The notes under the pieces: generated by a model
Database searches by the model: none
Told to the model about the DNA's origin: nothing
What the model saw: the letters and a program-made list of their open reading frames with translations, nothing else
Part shown: piece after piece, positions 7,941 through 15,166 of the stretch
How positions within the stretch are numbered: position 1 is the stretch's first letter
How the letters are laid out: each line of letters opens with the position of its first letter
Position numbers and translations under genes: made by a program
Assembly (NCBI GenBank): GCA_934621485.1
Contig: CAKTUS010000005.1
Location: 1-62,038, forward strand
DNA: 62,038 nt
Direction of reading: 5' to 3'
Source: an uncultured Clostridia bacterium
GTDB taxonomy: Bacteria; Bacillota; Clostridia; Christensenellales; Aristaeellaceae

Positions 7941-8969
7941 TTAGTCTTCCCAGCGCAGCACGCCCACGTCCTCGGGGTTGCGGGTGCCATCGCCCAGGTC
8001 GTACAGCAGGTAGGAGCTGATGCGGCTGGTCATTTCAAAGATGTGCTGAGCGTCTTCGCCATAGGCAACGTCTTCAAAGTTGATGTTATTGTTGGCCAGC
8101 AGGGTTTTGAATTCTTCGGTGTTGATGGCATACTTGAAGGCTTCGGTCAGCTTGGCCTTGATGTTGTCGGGAGTCTGGTTGGACACCGCGAAGCCGCGCC
8201 AGCCGCCGATAACGTCGGCAGTGTCAGCCATAGCGGGCACATAGTCGGTGATGGGGGGCATGGTGCCAAATTCCTTGTCCTCATAGGCTTCGCTGCTGAA
8301 TACGCACAGCATCTTGCACAGGCCCTGGCGCATATATTCGCCGGCGTTGATGGCGTCGATAGCGCTCCAGTCCACTTCGCCCTGAGCCACGGCCAGAGCG
8401 GTCTTGTTGCCGCTGTCATAGGGCACGAAGGTCACGTTGTCGGCGCAGCCCAGCTTGGAAACCAGCTCGGCGGCGGGGATGTGCCACATGCTGCCCACGC
8501 CGGCGGTGGAAGCGGTGGTGTGATTGTTGGTCACGTACTCAATGAACTGCTCCATGGTGTCGATGCCCAGCTTGGAGTTCACCACGATGCCGGTGTTACG
8601 CACCACAAAGGGCATGGCCAGCATGTCCAGCTGCAGATAGGAATTGTCGCTGCTCTCGGTGGTGGAGAAGGCGCACATGGAGGAGGAGGTGCCCAGGATG
8701 GTCATGCCGTTGGGTTCTTCGTCCAGCACATAGTCGGTGGCGATACCGGAGCTGGCGCCGGGCATGTTTTCCACGATCACGTCGCAGCCCAGGTACTCGG
8801 CAACGGCGGGAGCGGCCGTGCGGCACATGGTGTCAATACCGCCGCCGGCGCTGAAGCCCAGGATGATGCGGATGGTGCCGTTGGGCTTCCACTCTTCTTC
8901 GGCCATGGCCGTCAGAGAGAGGGAGCACAGGAGCATAGCAGCAAGTAGAATAGCCAGTAACTTTTTCAT
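7941..8969 (-). CDS. tctC: Tripartite tricarboxylate transporter substrate-binding protein (Bug/TctC)
   Basis: A 342-residue extracytoplasmic solute receptor of the Bug family. It has a signal peptide (MKKLLAILLAAMLLCSLSLTAMA) and no lipobox cysteine after the cleavage site. The mature start has the family motif GTIRIILGFSAGGGIDTMCR, where the G-x-G-G segment and following Asp bind the carboxylate. The second-domain consensus DNIKAKLTEAFKYAINTEEFK is also typical. It feeds ligand to TctAB, encoded just downstream. The AEC permease gene is 75 bases upstream. Bug proteins cover many acids, so the ligand remains open. Confidence 0.93.
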   Translation of the reverse strand: MKKLLAILLAAMLLCSLSLTAMAEEEWKPNGTIRIILGFSAGGGIDTMCRTAAPAVAEYLGCDVIVENMPGASSGIATDYVLDEEPNGMTILGTSSSMCAFSTTESSDNSYLQLDMLAMPFVVRNTGIVVNSKLGIDTMEQFIEYVTNNHTTASTAGVGSMWHIPAAELVSKLGCADNVTFVPYDSGNKTALAVAQGEVDWSAIDAINAGEYMRQGLCKMLCVFSSEAYEDKEFGTMPPITDYVPAMADTADVIGGWRGFAVSNQTPDNIKAKLTEAFKYAINTEEFKTLLANNNINFEDVAYGEDAQHIFEMTSRISSYLLYDLGDGTRNPEDVGVLRWED

Positions 8970-9044
8970 TGGGTTTGCCTCCTGTATAAAGTAGTTCTAT
9001 TTTTCGGAAGAGGGAACAGCCCTCTTTTCCAAAACAAGGAAAGA

Positions 9045-9974
9045 TTACGCCAGGCACAGCGTTTTCAGCAGGAAAATCCAGCCGAAGAAGGTGACCACGC
9101 ACAGCATGGAGGTGAACACCACCATCAGGGCCGCCAGGTCGCCGTCGCCGCCCATTTGCTGGGCCATGGCATAGGACGCCGTGGCGCAGGGACCGCCAAA
9201 TACCGCCATGAGGGCGATTAGCAGCTCGTTGCGAAAGCCCAGCAGCACGGCCAGCGTAACCGCTGCCGCCGGCAAAAACACCAGCTTGGACAGCACGCCC
9301 CAAAACAGCGGTTTTCGGTAGCGCCGCACATTGCTCACCTTGAAGGATGCGCCGATTACCACCAGGGCAAAGGGCGTACCCACCTTGGCAATGCTGCGGG
9401 TGGCGCTGGGCAGAGGGTCAACGTGCAGGGCGCGAAGCACAAAGGCCAGCAGCGTTCCCAATATGATGGGGTTGCGCATTACGCTGAGCAGAATTTGCCC
9501 GGCGTTTGGCTTGCCGCTGCGGAAGGTTTCCAGCGCAACAACGGAAAGCGCGTTCATCAGCGGCACCGTGAAGGCGGCCAGCAGCACCGTGGGCGCCAGC
9601 CGCTCCGTGCCGTACAGGGTGGTGACAATGGAGATGCCGAACACCAGGAAGTTGCTGCGGAAAATGCCCTGCACCAGCACGCCGCGTTTGGCGTTTTCCT
9701 TCTCCAGGCGCGGAACGAGCGCCATCAAAAGAAGAAACGCAGCAACCGTCATGCCTACGGCAAATCCCACCAGTTTCCAGTTAAACCCGGCGCTGAAGTC
9801 GCTGTCCATCACGTTGGCATAAAGCAGGAACGGGAAGAACACCTTGTAGATCAGGGCGTTCATTTCCTTGATGCCTGCGTCGCTTACCAGGCCGGCGCGC
9901 CGAATGAGCATGCCCACCGCCAGCATGGTCAGCAACGGATACACCGCATTGAGGGACGCCATCAGGTTTTCCAT
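9045..9974 (-). CDS. AEC family transporter (auxin efflux carrier type)
   Basis: A 309-residue integral membrane protein with about ten predicted helices arranged as two five-helix halves, as in the AEC family. Bacterial members export or exchange malate, malonate and other carboxylates. The first helix NAVYPLLTMLAVGMLIRRAG and the conserved KEMNALIYKVFFPFLLYANV segment are typical. It is the second gene of the operon, between a cupin and the TctCBA genes. A second carboxylate permease next to a high-affinity importer suggests product export or substrate/product exchange; this is inference. Confidence 0.85.
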   Translation of the reverse strand: MENLMASLNAVYPLLTMLAVGMLIRRAGLVSDAGIKEMNALIYKVFFPFLLYANVMDSDFSAGFNWKLVGFAVGMTVAAFLLLMALVPRLEKENAKRGVLVQGIFRSNFLVFGISIVTTLYGTERLAPTVLLAAFTVPLMNALSVVALETFRSGKPNAGQILLSVMRNPIILGTLLAFVLRALHVDPLPSATRSIAKVGTPFALVVIGASFKVSNVRRYRKPLFWGVLSKLVFLPAAAVTLAVLLGFRNELLIALMAVFGGPCATASYAMAQQMGGDGDLAALMVVFTSMLCVVTFFGWIFLLKTLCLA

Positions 9975-10002
9975 GGGCGTTTCTCAGCCTTCCTTGGGCC
10001 CG

Positions 10003-10368
10003 TCAGCTCTTGAACTGATCCTTATCGGCAGGGCTCTTGATGATGACGCAGCGGCAGGGCTCGTCATAGGGATTGTAGGTGGCGTGTACCACGCCTGCGG
10101 GCACATGAGCCACGTAGCCGGGGTGCAGGTCGATGCGGCCGGTTTCCGTTTCCGAAACGGCGTTGCCGCTGAGCACAAAGATGATTTCTTCCTGCTCGGG
10201 ATGCACATGCGTGGAATGCTGGAAGTGGGGCAGGTATTCGGTAATCTTCACCAGCACGTTATCGGACTGAGCCACGCAGAACCGGCCCACCAATTCCTTG
10301 GTCTGGCCCCAGGCAACCTTGTTAAACGCAAGGTCTTCAGTATTTTGAACGGTACGGTCTCTTTTCAT
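10003..10368 (-). CDS. Small cupin protein
   Basis: A 121-residue single-domain cupin. Cupin motif 1 is HSTHVHPEQEEIIFVLSG (H-x-H then E, metal ligands) and motif 2 is GYVAHVPAGVVHATYNP with its conserved His. Single cupins of this size include sugar isomerases, small-molecule sensors and dioxygenase-like folds. In an anaerobe with sugar-acid-type genes an isomerase/epimerase role is plausible but not shown. It is the first gene of the operon, 69 bases downstream of a perfect consensus promoter flanked by T(T/G)TGATAT boxes. Confidence 0.85.
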   Translation of the reverse strand: MKRDRTVQNTEDLAFNKVAWGQTKELVGRFCVAQSDNVLVKITEYLPHFQHSTHVHPEQEEIIFVLSGNAVSETETGRIDLHPGYVAHVPAGVVHATYNPYDEPCRCVIIKSPADKDQFKS

Positions 10369-10436
10369 AGGTGATTTCCTCCTGCTACATTGGAAAGCTT
10401 TTTCGAAATATTCCGTGTTTCTAAAGGCTTGCCGTT

Positions 10437-10465
10437 ATTATACACGGAGAAGAAGCGCTTGTCAA
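10437..10465 (-). promoter_or_regulatory. Consensus promoter of the cupin-AEC-TctCBA operon
   Basis: On the minus strand TTGACA (10460-10465) and TATAAT (10437-10442) are separated by exactly 17 bases, a perfect sigma-A promoter. It lies 69 bases upstream of the cupin start. A promoter this strong in a catabolic operon implies control by repression. Confidence 0.85.
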
Positions 10466-10475
10466 CAATAAAATA

Positions 10476-10506
10476 TTTGATATTTAATATTTAATGTGAT
10501 ATCAAA
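10476..10506 (-). promoter_or_regulatory. Candidate operator upstream of the cupin-Tct promoter
   Basis: The AT-rich segment just upstream of the -35 box has TTTGATAT (10476-10483), TGTGATAT (10495-10502) and ATATCAAA (10499-10506), including the palindrome TGATATCA. The same boxes occur at three other promoters of the island. The likely binder is the GntR/FCD protein at 14.2 kb. Confidence 0.6.
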
Positions 10507-10547
10507 ATAAATCTGCTTCGAACGCCTCTCCCCCGTCGGCTCACGCC

Positions 10548-11315
10548 TTACAGCTTGCGAATATGGAAACCGCCGTCCAGGTCGATATAGTTGCCGGTGG
10601 AATAAATGAACTTTTCGCTGACAAACGCGCTCACTGCACCCGCAATGTCGTCCGGCTGGCCCCAACGGGCAATGGGGAACACGCCCTGTTCAATCAGGTC
10701 GGAGTACTTCTTGTGCACCACGCGGGTCATATCCGTTTCGATAACGCCGGGACGAATCTCATACACCTGAATGTCGTGCGCCGCCAGACGATCGGCAAAC
10801 AGCATGGTAATCATGGCCACGCCGGCCTTGGAAATACAGTACTCGCCGCGGCTGACAGAGGAAACCGCCACAGAGCTGGAGGAAATGTTCACGATTACGC
10901 CGCGGCGGCGGCCCTTCACTTCCTGCTTGAGCATCTGCTTGGCCACCAGCTGCGTCATGAACATGGTGCCCTTGGTGTTGGTGTTCACCACATAATCAAA
11001 GCTTTCTTCGGTCATTTCCAAAATGTCGTTACGAATCTTGGGCGCTACGCCGGCGTTGTTCACCAGCACGTCGATATCGCCGTACTTTTCCACAACCGCC
11101 TTCACAAAGCTTTCCCGGTCTTCTTTGCAGGCAATGCTGCCCTGCTGGTAATACCAGTCCACGCCGTTTTGGGTCAGTTCGTCAAAGTGCTCCTGATAGT
11201 CCGCCTGGTTGTTTACGTCCAGAATGGCAATGTTATAGCCTTCCGAACCCAGCTGCTTTACGATACCGTAGCCAATGCCCCGGCTGCCGCCTGTTACGAT
11301 TGCCGTTTTTTTCAT
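10548..11315 (-). CDS. SDR family oxidoreductase
   Basis: A 255-residue classical short-chain dehydrogenase/reductase. It has the Rossmann motif TGGSRGIGYGI near the N-terminus, NNAG (about residue 94), a catalytic Ser in NISSSSVAVSS, and the YCISKAG active-site Y-x3-K. The C-terminal G-x-Y-I-D-L-D-G-G-F end is common in sugar and polyol dehydrogenases of this family. The adjacent SDR Asp-Val-Asn after strand 2 (ILDVNNQ) suggests NAD rather than NADP preference. It is the last gene of the transcript flavoprotein-cupin-SDR. It probably interconverts a hydroxyl and a keto group on the pathway substrate. Confidence 0.9.
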   Translation of the reverse strand: MKKTAIVTGGSRGIGYGIVKQLGSEGYNIAILDVNNQADYQEHFDELTQNGVDWYYQQGSIACKEDRESFVKAVVEKYGDIDVLVNNAGVAPKIRNDILEMTEESFDYVVNTNTKGTMFMTQLVAKQMLKQEVKGRRRGVIVNISSSSVAVSSVSRGEYCISKAGVAMITMLFADRLAAHDIQVYEIRPGVIETDMTRVVHKKYSDLIEQGVFPIARWGQPDDIAGAVSAFVSEKFIYSTGNYIDLDGGFHIRKL

Positions 11316-11342
11316 GGTAGTTTCCTCCTTTTGTTCTTCCGC

Positions 11343-11720
11343 TTACTTCAGTTCTCCGCTTTTTTCCTGTGCCCAGTGGTCCACCACCATCTTGGGCGCG
11401 TAAACGAACATCATGTGCATATCTCCATCGCCCGTGTTGTGCAGGCTGTGGTTCTTGCCGGATTCAATGTACACCAATTCGCCTTTGGAAATGGGCTGGC
11501 TTTCGCCGTCCACGGTTATCACGCCGCTGCCCTCCAAAATGGTGTAGCTTTCCACCGTTACGTGGTTGTGCTCGGGAATGTAGCCGCCGGGATAAAGCAC
11601 CACATAGCCCTGGCAGAAATGGTCGCCGTTGATGGCGCCGTTTTCTCCCAGCAGCACGCGGGTTCTGCGGCCCGCAGGAAACTCGGTTCCTTCCACATCC
11701 ATGATACGAATCTTATTCAT
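11343..11720 (-). CDS. Cupin protein overlapping the flavoprotein gene
   Basis: A 125-residue single-domain cupin. I chose the ATG at 11720 (MNKIRIMDVEG) because GGAGG lies 7 bases upstream and it overlaps the last 8 bases of the flavoprotein gene, a sign of translational coupling. Cupin motif 1 is HNHVTVESYTILEG and motif 2 ends in ESGKNHSLHNTG, with the metal-binding His and Glu positions present. The fold fits small-acid or sugar binding, isomerisation or sensing; no specific reaction can be assigned. It lies between the flavoprotein and the SDR gene in one operon. Confidence 0.85.
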   Translation of the reverse strand: MNKIRIMDVEGTEFPAGRRTRVLLGENGAINGDHFCQGYVVLYPGGYIPEHNHVTVESYTILEGSGVITVDGESQPISKGELVYIESGKNHSLHNTGDGDMHMMFVYAPKMVVDHWAQEKSGELK

Positions 11721-13665
11721 GTGCCGTACCTCCATAAATCTTGTTTTCGCGCCATTCGCGCCAGATATTTTCAAACCAAAGGTCTTCCTTGGGAATGGGT
11801 CTCACAGGACGCCATGCGCACTTCACTTTCCCATCCTGCCAAAGCGCCTCCTGCACCAGTCCGGCATGGGCGTCCCCATCCAGCCGGTAGCGGAAGCGGT
11901 TGTCCAGGCCCAGCAGCGGCAGGCTGCCTTCTTCGTCGCTGATCAGATAAGAGCCGCGGCTTTTGCCCTCCTGGGCGATATAATCCACAATGGCGCTCAG
12001 GTACATGCGCTGGCTCAGCAGCAGATCGCGCAAGCGATACCAGGCGGGCAAATCCGCTGCGGAAGCTACGCGGCCTTCCAGCAATCGACGCTCCTGATGG
12101 GTTAATTCCTCCAACGCCTGCTGGGCGCCATCCCGGGAGCGGATGTGCGCGCCGTACAGGGACATGCGGCGGCCCAGCTCGTGTCTTTCCTTGCCCAGCT
12201 CCAGCAAGGGACCCTGGCTGGAAAGGGCCTTTTCTCCCAATGCAATACTTGCTTCCACCTGCCCGCCGCACCGCTCCAACAGTTGATGCTCATCCAGCGG
12301 TTGGCCCTGATACATGTGAGCAATGTATTCCGCCGCCCGCATGCTGCCCACCTGGCCGGAGTTGAGCGCGCTGCCGCCGGGACGGTACACGCCGTGGGTT
12401 CCGTTCACCTCGCCCACCGGGAAGAAATGCCGCAAATTGCTTTCCCACCACAGGTTGCCGGAAAGGCCGCCATTGTTATGCTGGGCGCAAACGGCAATTT
12501 CAAGCCGTTCGCTTGTCAGGTCAATTTCATGGTCTGCATAAAGCTTGATTGCCGCAGGGTTCATGTGGCTCAGGCGCGCAATGGGCGTTTCCTGTGTTGC
12601 GCCGGAATTTTGCAGGTATTCCAACGCCTCGCCCGTTACCAGAGACAGGCCGCCATTGGTCATACAGCTTGGGTTACGGCGGAAATCCAGCCATACGCGC
12701 CGGCCCCGCAGCATCGTTTCCTGATAGACCAGAATATCAATCAGAGAAGAACCGTGATCCTGCACCTTGCGCGGATCGAAGGGCCACTGATAGCCCTTGA
12801 GGAAAATGGCGGTAAGCATCTGCTCTGGCGTATCAAAGTATTCGTCCAGAAATTCCCGCTCGTCGCCGCCGTTTGCATCGGTGCTCACATAGCAGGGCAG
12901 CACCTGCTGAAAGGTGCCGGACAAATTCCACCGGAATTTGACAGAGGCGATGCCGTACTGGGATTCCGTCAGGTTTTTGCCCAGCGCGCCCGCCCGGAAG
13001 GCAGGGCCGCTGCCGCCCGTTTGGCTGGGCGGATACACCGAAGCGTCGTACATGCCCGCCTCGCCGCCGGTGGCATAAACCAGGTTTTCGGCAGAGAAAA
13101 CGGCGTATTCGCCCTCTGCTCCCCGCTTCAGGGCAACCAGGCCGTATACCCGGCCCTGATCGGTGAGCAGATCCACCACCTGATACTTGTCAAATACCTT
13201 TACGCCCAGAGCGGCGGCTTCGCGCTCCAGCATTTCGGTCATATAGTGAGAGGTGAGAGGGCCGGCTGACGTGCCGCGCTGCACAGGATCGTGATCCGTC
13301 TTGTATCCCACATATTCGCCATAGGCGCTGCACGGAAAAGGAACGCCAATATCCACCAGATGGAAAAAGGCCTTCAGGCTGCCGGCAGCTTCCGCCAAGG
13401 CCAAATCTCCGTCCATAGCGCCGCCTGCGCTCAGGTTTTGAGCCATGCGGACGATGCTGTCCGACATATCCCCTGCCGTGGTTACTTTATAATAGGTTTG
13501 CTTGTCGGAACCCGTGTTGCGGCTGGTGCCCATCTTCATGCCTTCGGTCAGCACCGCCACATCGGCAACCCCTTGCTTTTTCAACGTTACCGCCGCGTTG
13601 AGGCCAGCCGCGCCGCTGCCAACCACCAACGTCTGCACAGCAAAAAACGGAAAAGAGCGATTCAT
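11713..13665 (-). CDS. FAD-dependent oxidoreductase of the fumarate reductase/AprA group
   Basis: A 650-residue soluble flavoprotein. The FAD-binding N-terminus reads VVGSGAAGLNAAVTLKKQG. Later motifs typical of the succinate dehydrogenase/fumarate reductase and APS-reductase flavoprotein superfamily are present: LVYATGGEAGMY, CAQHNNGG near residue 395, and FFPVGEVNGTHGVYRPGG with the terminal FAD loop. There is no signal peptide, no heme-binding CxxCH and no flavin-attachment (D-S-x-T/S-T) motif, so it is not a periplasmic flavocytochrome. It leads the operon with the cupin and the SDR. It may oxidise or reduce a C=C or C-OH bond of the substrate; the electron partner is not encoded next to it. 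Confidence 0.88.
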   Translation of the reverse strand: MNRSFPFFAVQTLVVGSGAAGLNAAVTLKKQGVADVAVLTEGMKMGTSRNTGSDKQTYYKVTTAGDMSDSIVRMAQNLSAGGAMDGDLALAEAAGSLKAFFHLVDIGVPFPCSAYGEYVGYKTDHDPVQRGTSAGPLTSHYMTEMLEREAAALGVKVFDKYQVVDLLTDQGRVYGLVALKRGAEGEYAVFSAENLVYATGGEAGMYDASVYPPSQTGGSGPAFRAGALGKNLTESQYGIASVKFRWNLSGTFQQVLPCYVSTDANGGDEREFLDEYFDTPEQMLTAIFLKGYQWPFDPRKVQDHGSSLIDILVYQETMLRGRRVWLDFRRNPSCMTNGGLSLVTGEALEYLQNSGATQETPIARLSHMNPAAIKLYADHEIDLTSERLEIAVCAQHNNGGLSGNLWWESNLRHFFPVGEVNGTHGVYRPGGSALNSGQVGSMRAAEYIAHMYQGQPLDEHQLLERCGGQVEASIALGEKALSSQGPLLELGKERHELGRRMSLYGAHIRSRDGAQQALEELTHQERRLLEGRVASAADLPAWYRLRDLLLSQRMYLSAIVDYIAQEGKSRGSYLISDEEGSLPLLGLDNRFRYRLDGDAHAGLVQEALWQDGKVKCAWRPVRPIPKEDLWFENIWREWRENKIYGGTAHE

Positions 13666-13702
13666 CTATCCACCTCCGAGTCAGTCCGTTTTTGATACGG
13701 CT

Positions 13703-13731
13703 ATAATATCACATATCAAATATATTGTCAA
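13703..13731 (-). promoter_or_regulatory. Promoter of the flavoprotein-cupin-SDR operon
   Basis: On the minus strand TTGACA (13726-13731) and TATTAT (13703-13708) are 17 bases apart, 38 bases upstream of the flavoprotein ATG. The spacer contains the operator boxes, so a bound repressor would directly block polymerase. Confidence 0.85.
13706..13720 (-). promoter_or_regulatory. Operator boxes inside the flavoprotein promoter
   Basis: Reading on the minus strand, TTTGATAT and TGTGATAT lie in tandem, overlapping by one base, between the -35 and -10 boxes. Both forms also occur at the 10.5 kb and 24.4 kb promoters. Confidence 0.6.
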
Positions 13732-13751
13732 TTCAAGAAAGAAAAAAAGCG

Positions 13752-14167
13752 CGCTTTCTGCAAGCGTGCTCAGGCCGTCAAAAAAGCTTATCAAACGGCG
13801 ATGGTTTCTGCGAGAGGCGCGCTTTGCCTACTCGCCCGCGGCCGGCCGGACGGCAAAGCGCATAAGGAAAGCCTTGCTGCGCAAGGCCCAAACTGTCGAA
13901 AAATTCCTGTTTGGCCGCCATCGCCCGGAAGCGGCCTTCGCTGGTTCGCGGGGAAAGTGCCGCGGCCTAAGGCTTAGGGGCTCCGCCCCTAAAATCCCGG
14001 CAGGAGGCAGTGCCTCCTGCACCTCAACTTTTTCAGCAACCTGAGCCTTGCGCAGCAAGGCCGCCGAACCCGGTGTACACGCCGCCGGATTCGGAATGAA
14101 AATCGGAGGGTCGCAGCCCTCCGATACCACCCGGGTTTTTGACAGTCTTTCACGCTTTCTGCAAGCG
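13752..14167. repeat. Composite nested element flanked by a duplicated stem-loop
   Basis: The 15-bp stem-loop sequence CGCTTTCTGCAAGCG occurs at 13,752-13,766 and again at 14,153-14,167. On the minus strand the distal copy is followed by a run of seven T and looks like the terminator of the GntR gene; the proximal copy lacks a T-tract. Between them (13,771-14,147) lies a family-1 element in reverse orientation, beginning CAGGCCGTCAAAAAAGC and ending GTTTTTGACAGTC. Within it a family-2 element (13,888-14,044) has split the CCTTGC-loop-GCAAGG hairpin, whose 17-bp sequence is present on both sides (13,871-13,887 and 14,045-14,061), with the loop inverted. This fills the 538-bp gap between the flavoprotein and GntR genes. 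Confidence 0.75.
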
Positions 14168-14203
14168 CGGCTTGATGACAAAACGATTGTCTTTCCGGCC
14201 GTT

Positions 14204-14878
14204 TTATTCTGCCTTTTGCGCCGGGCCAAACATGGTGTCCACCGACAAATTACGCGAGCGGTAGCCATGCTCCAGAAACGCCGTGCGCGCCTCGCTGACC
14301 GATCCGCGCGCCAGCGCGTCAATCAGCCGCTGATGCTCCTCGGCAGCCTCTTTGGCACGCTGCAAACTGCGTGCCCGGTTGCCCAACACCATGTCCACCA
14401 GCTTGCGGTATTGGGCCAGCAGTTCAAATGCACGGGAATTGTGATAAAACTGCTCAATCAGCCCGTGAAACTCAATATTCAGCGCCGAATAATTCGCTTT
14501 GACCTGCTTTTCCGTTTTCAAATTGCGGATGCGGTCGTTCACGCTTGTGAGCCTCTCATGCAATTCCGGCGTCCAATTCTGAATGCAGCTTTCGATGCTC
14601 AGCACTTCCAGCGCCGTCATAATGTCGTAAATGTTTTCAAAAAACAACCGGTCAATGGGACGAATCACCGCCCCCTTGTAGGGAATCAGTTCCAGCAGGT
14701 TTTCACCTGCCAGCGCGTTGAACGCCTCGCGCACAGGAAGCGGCGAGGTGTTATACCGCTGAGCGATGTTCTGAATGGTAATATGACTGCCGGAAGGCAA
14801 CACATTTTGCAGAATTTCCGCTCGTAGCTTTTCTGTCACTTGCTGCGCAAGCGTTTTTTTCTGGATGTTTTGTTCCAT
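14204..14878 (-). CDS. GntR family transcriptional regulator, FCD subfamily
   Basis: A 224-residue regulator. I prefer the ATG at 14878 (MEQNIQKKTL) because GGGGG precedes it and because the alternative GTG 21 bases upstream would leave a leader of only about 8 bases. The N-terminal winged helix reads AQQVTEKLRAEILQNVLPSG...NIAQRYNTSPLPVREAFNAL, the standard GntR motif. The C-terminal all-helical FCD domain keeps the likely metal and ligand residues: the His of NIEFHGLIEQ, of EEHQRLIDAL and of FLEHGYRS. FCD regulators usually repress catabolic operons until a carboxylate or sugar acid binds. It is transcribed alone, in the middle of the island, and is the obvious candidate to bind the T(T/G)TGATAT boxes. 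Confidence 0.92.
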   Translation of the reverse strand: MEQNIQKKTLAQQVTEKLRAEILQNVLPSGSHITIQNIAQRYNTSPLPVREAFNALAGENLLELIPYKGAVIRPIDRLFFENIYDIMTALEVLSIESCIQNWTPELHERLTSVNDRIRNLKTEKQVKANYSALNIEFHGLIEQFYHNSRAFELLAQYRKLVDMVLGNRARSLQRAKEAAEEHQRLIDALARGSVSEARTAFLEHGYRSRNLSVDTMFGPAQKAE

Positions 14879-14913
14879 TATGCTGCCCCCATCATTCACT
14901 TTGGACCTGAAAG

Positions 14914-14942
14914 ATTATACCAAAATCTACAAATCGGCGCAA
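14914..14942 (-). promoter_or_regulatory. Promoter of the GntR regulator gene
   Basis: An extended -10 box (TGGTATAAT, core 14914-14919) has a weak -35 TTGCGC (14937-14942) 17 bases upstream. No T(T/G)TGATAT box is present, so the regulator gene does not seem to be under the same control. Confidence 0.65.
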
Positions 14943-14986
14943 GCCTATTGTACAAATAATTTCCATTGCGCTTAGACCGCTTCCCC

Positions 14987-15141
14987 CAGGCTGTCAAAAA
15001 GCCCTATAGGAGAGCACGCGCCCGCGAACAGCGCTTCGCCGATGCGCGGGAAAAACATGACGACGCAAGGCTTAGGGGGTCCGCCCCTAAAACCCCGGCA
15101 GGTGGCAGCGCCTCCTGCACCTCCCTTTTGAACAATCCGAG
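14987..15141 (+). repeat. Family-2 hairpin element
   Basis: It begins CAGGCTGTCAAAAAG and ends near TTTTGAACAATCCGAG, a diverged inverse of the start. It contains the family core: AAGGCTTAGGGG followed by CCCCTAAAACCCC, then GGCAGGTGGC and GCGCCTCCTGC arms. It lies between the TRAP permease stop codon and the GntR promoter. I could not find a clear flanking direct repeat here. Confidence 0.65.
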
Positions 15142-15166
15142 GAAAGCGGCCAAGCAGCTTCCTGCA

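Noticed and set aside
13771..14147. Small genes within the repeat elements
   Set aside because: Frames across the elements are not conserved between copies, while hairpin structure is. The elements appear non-coding.
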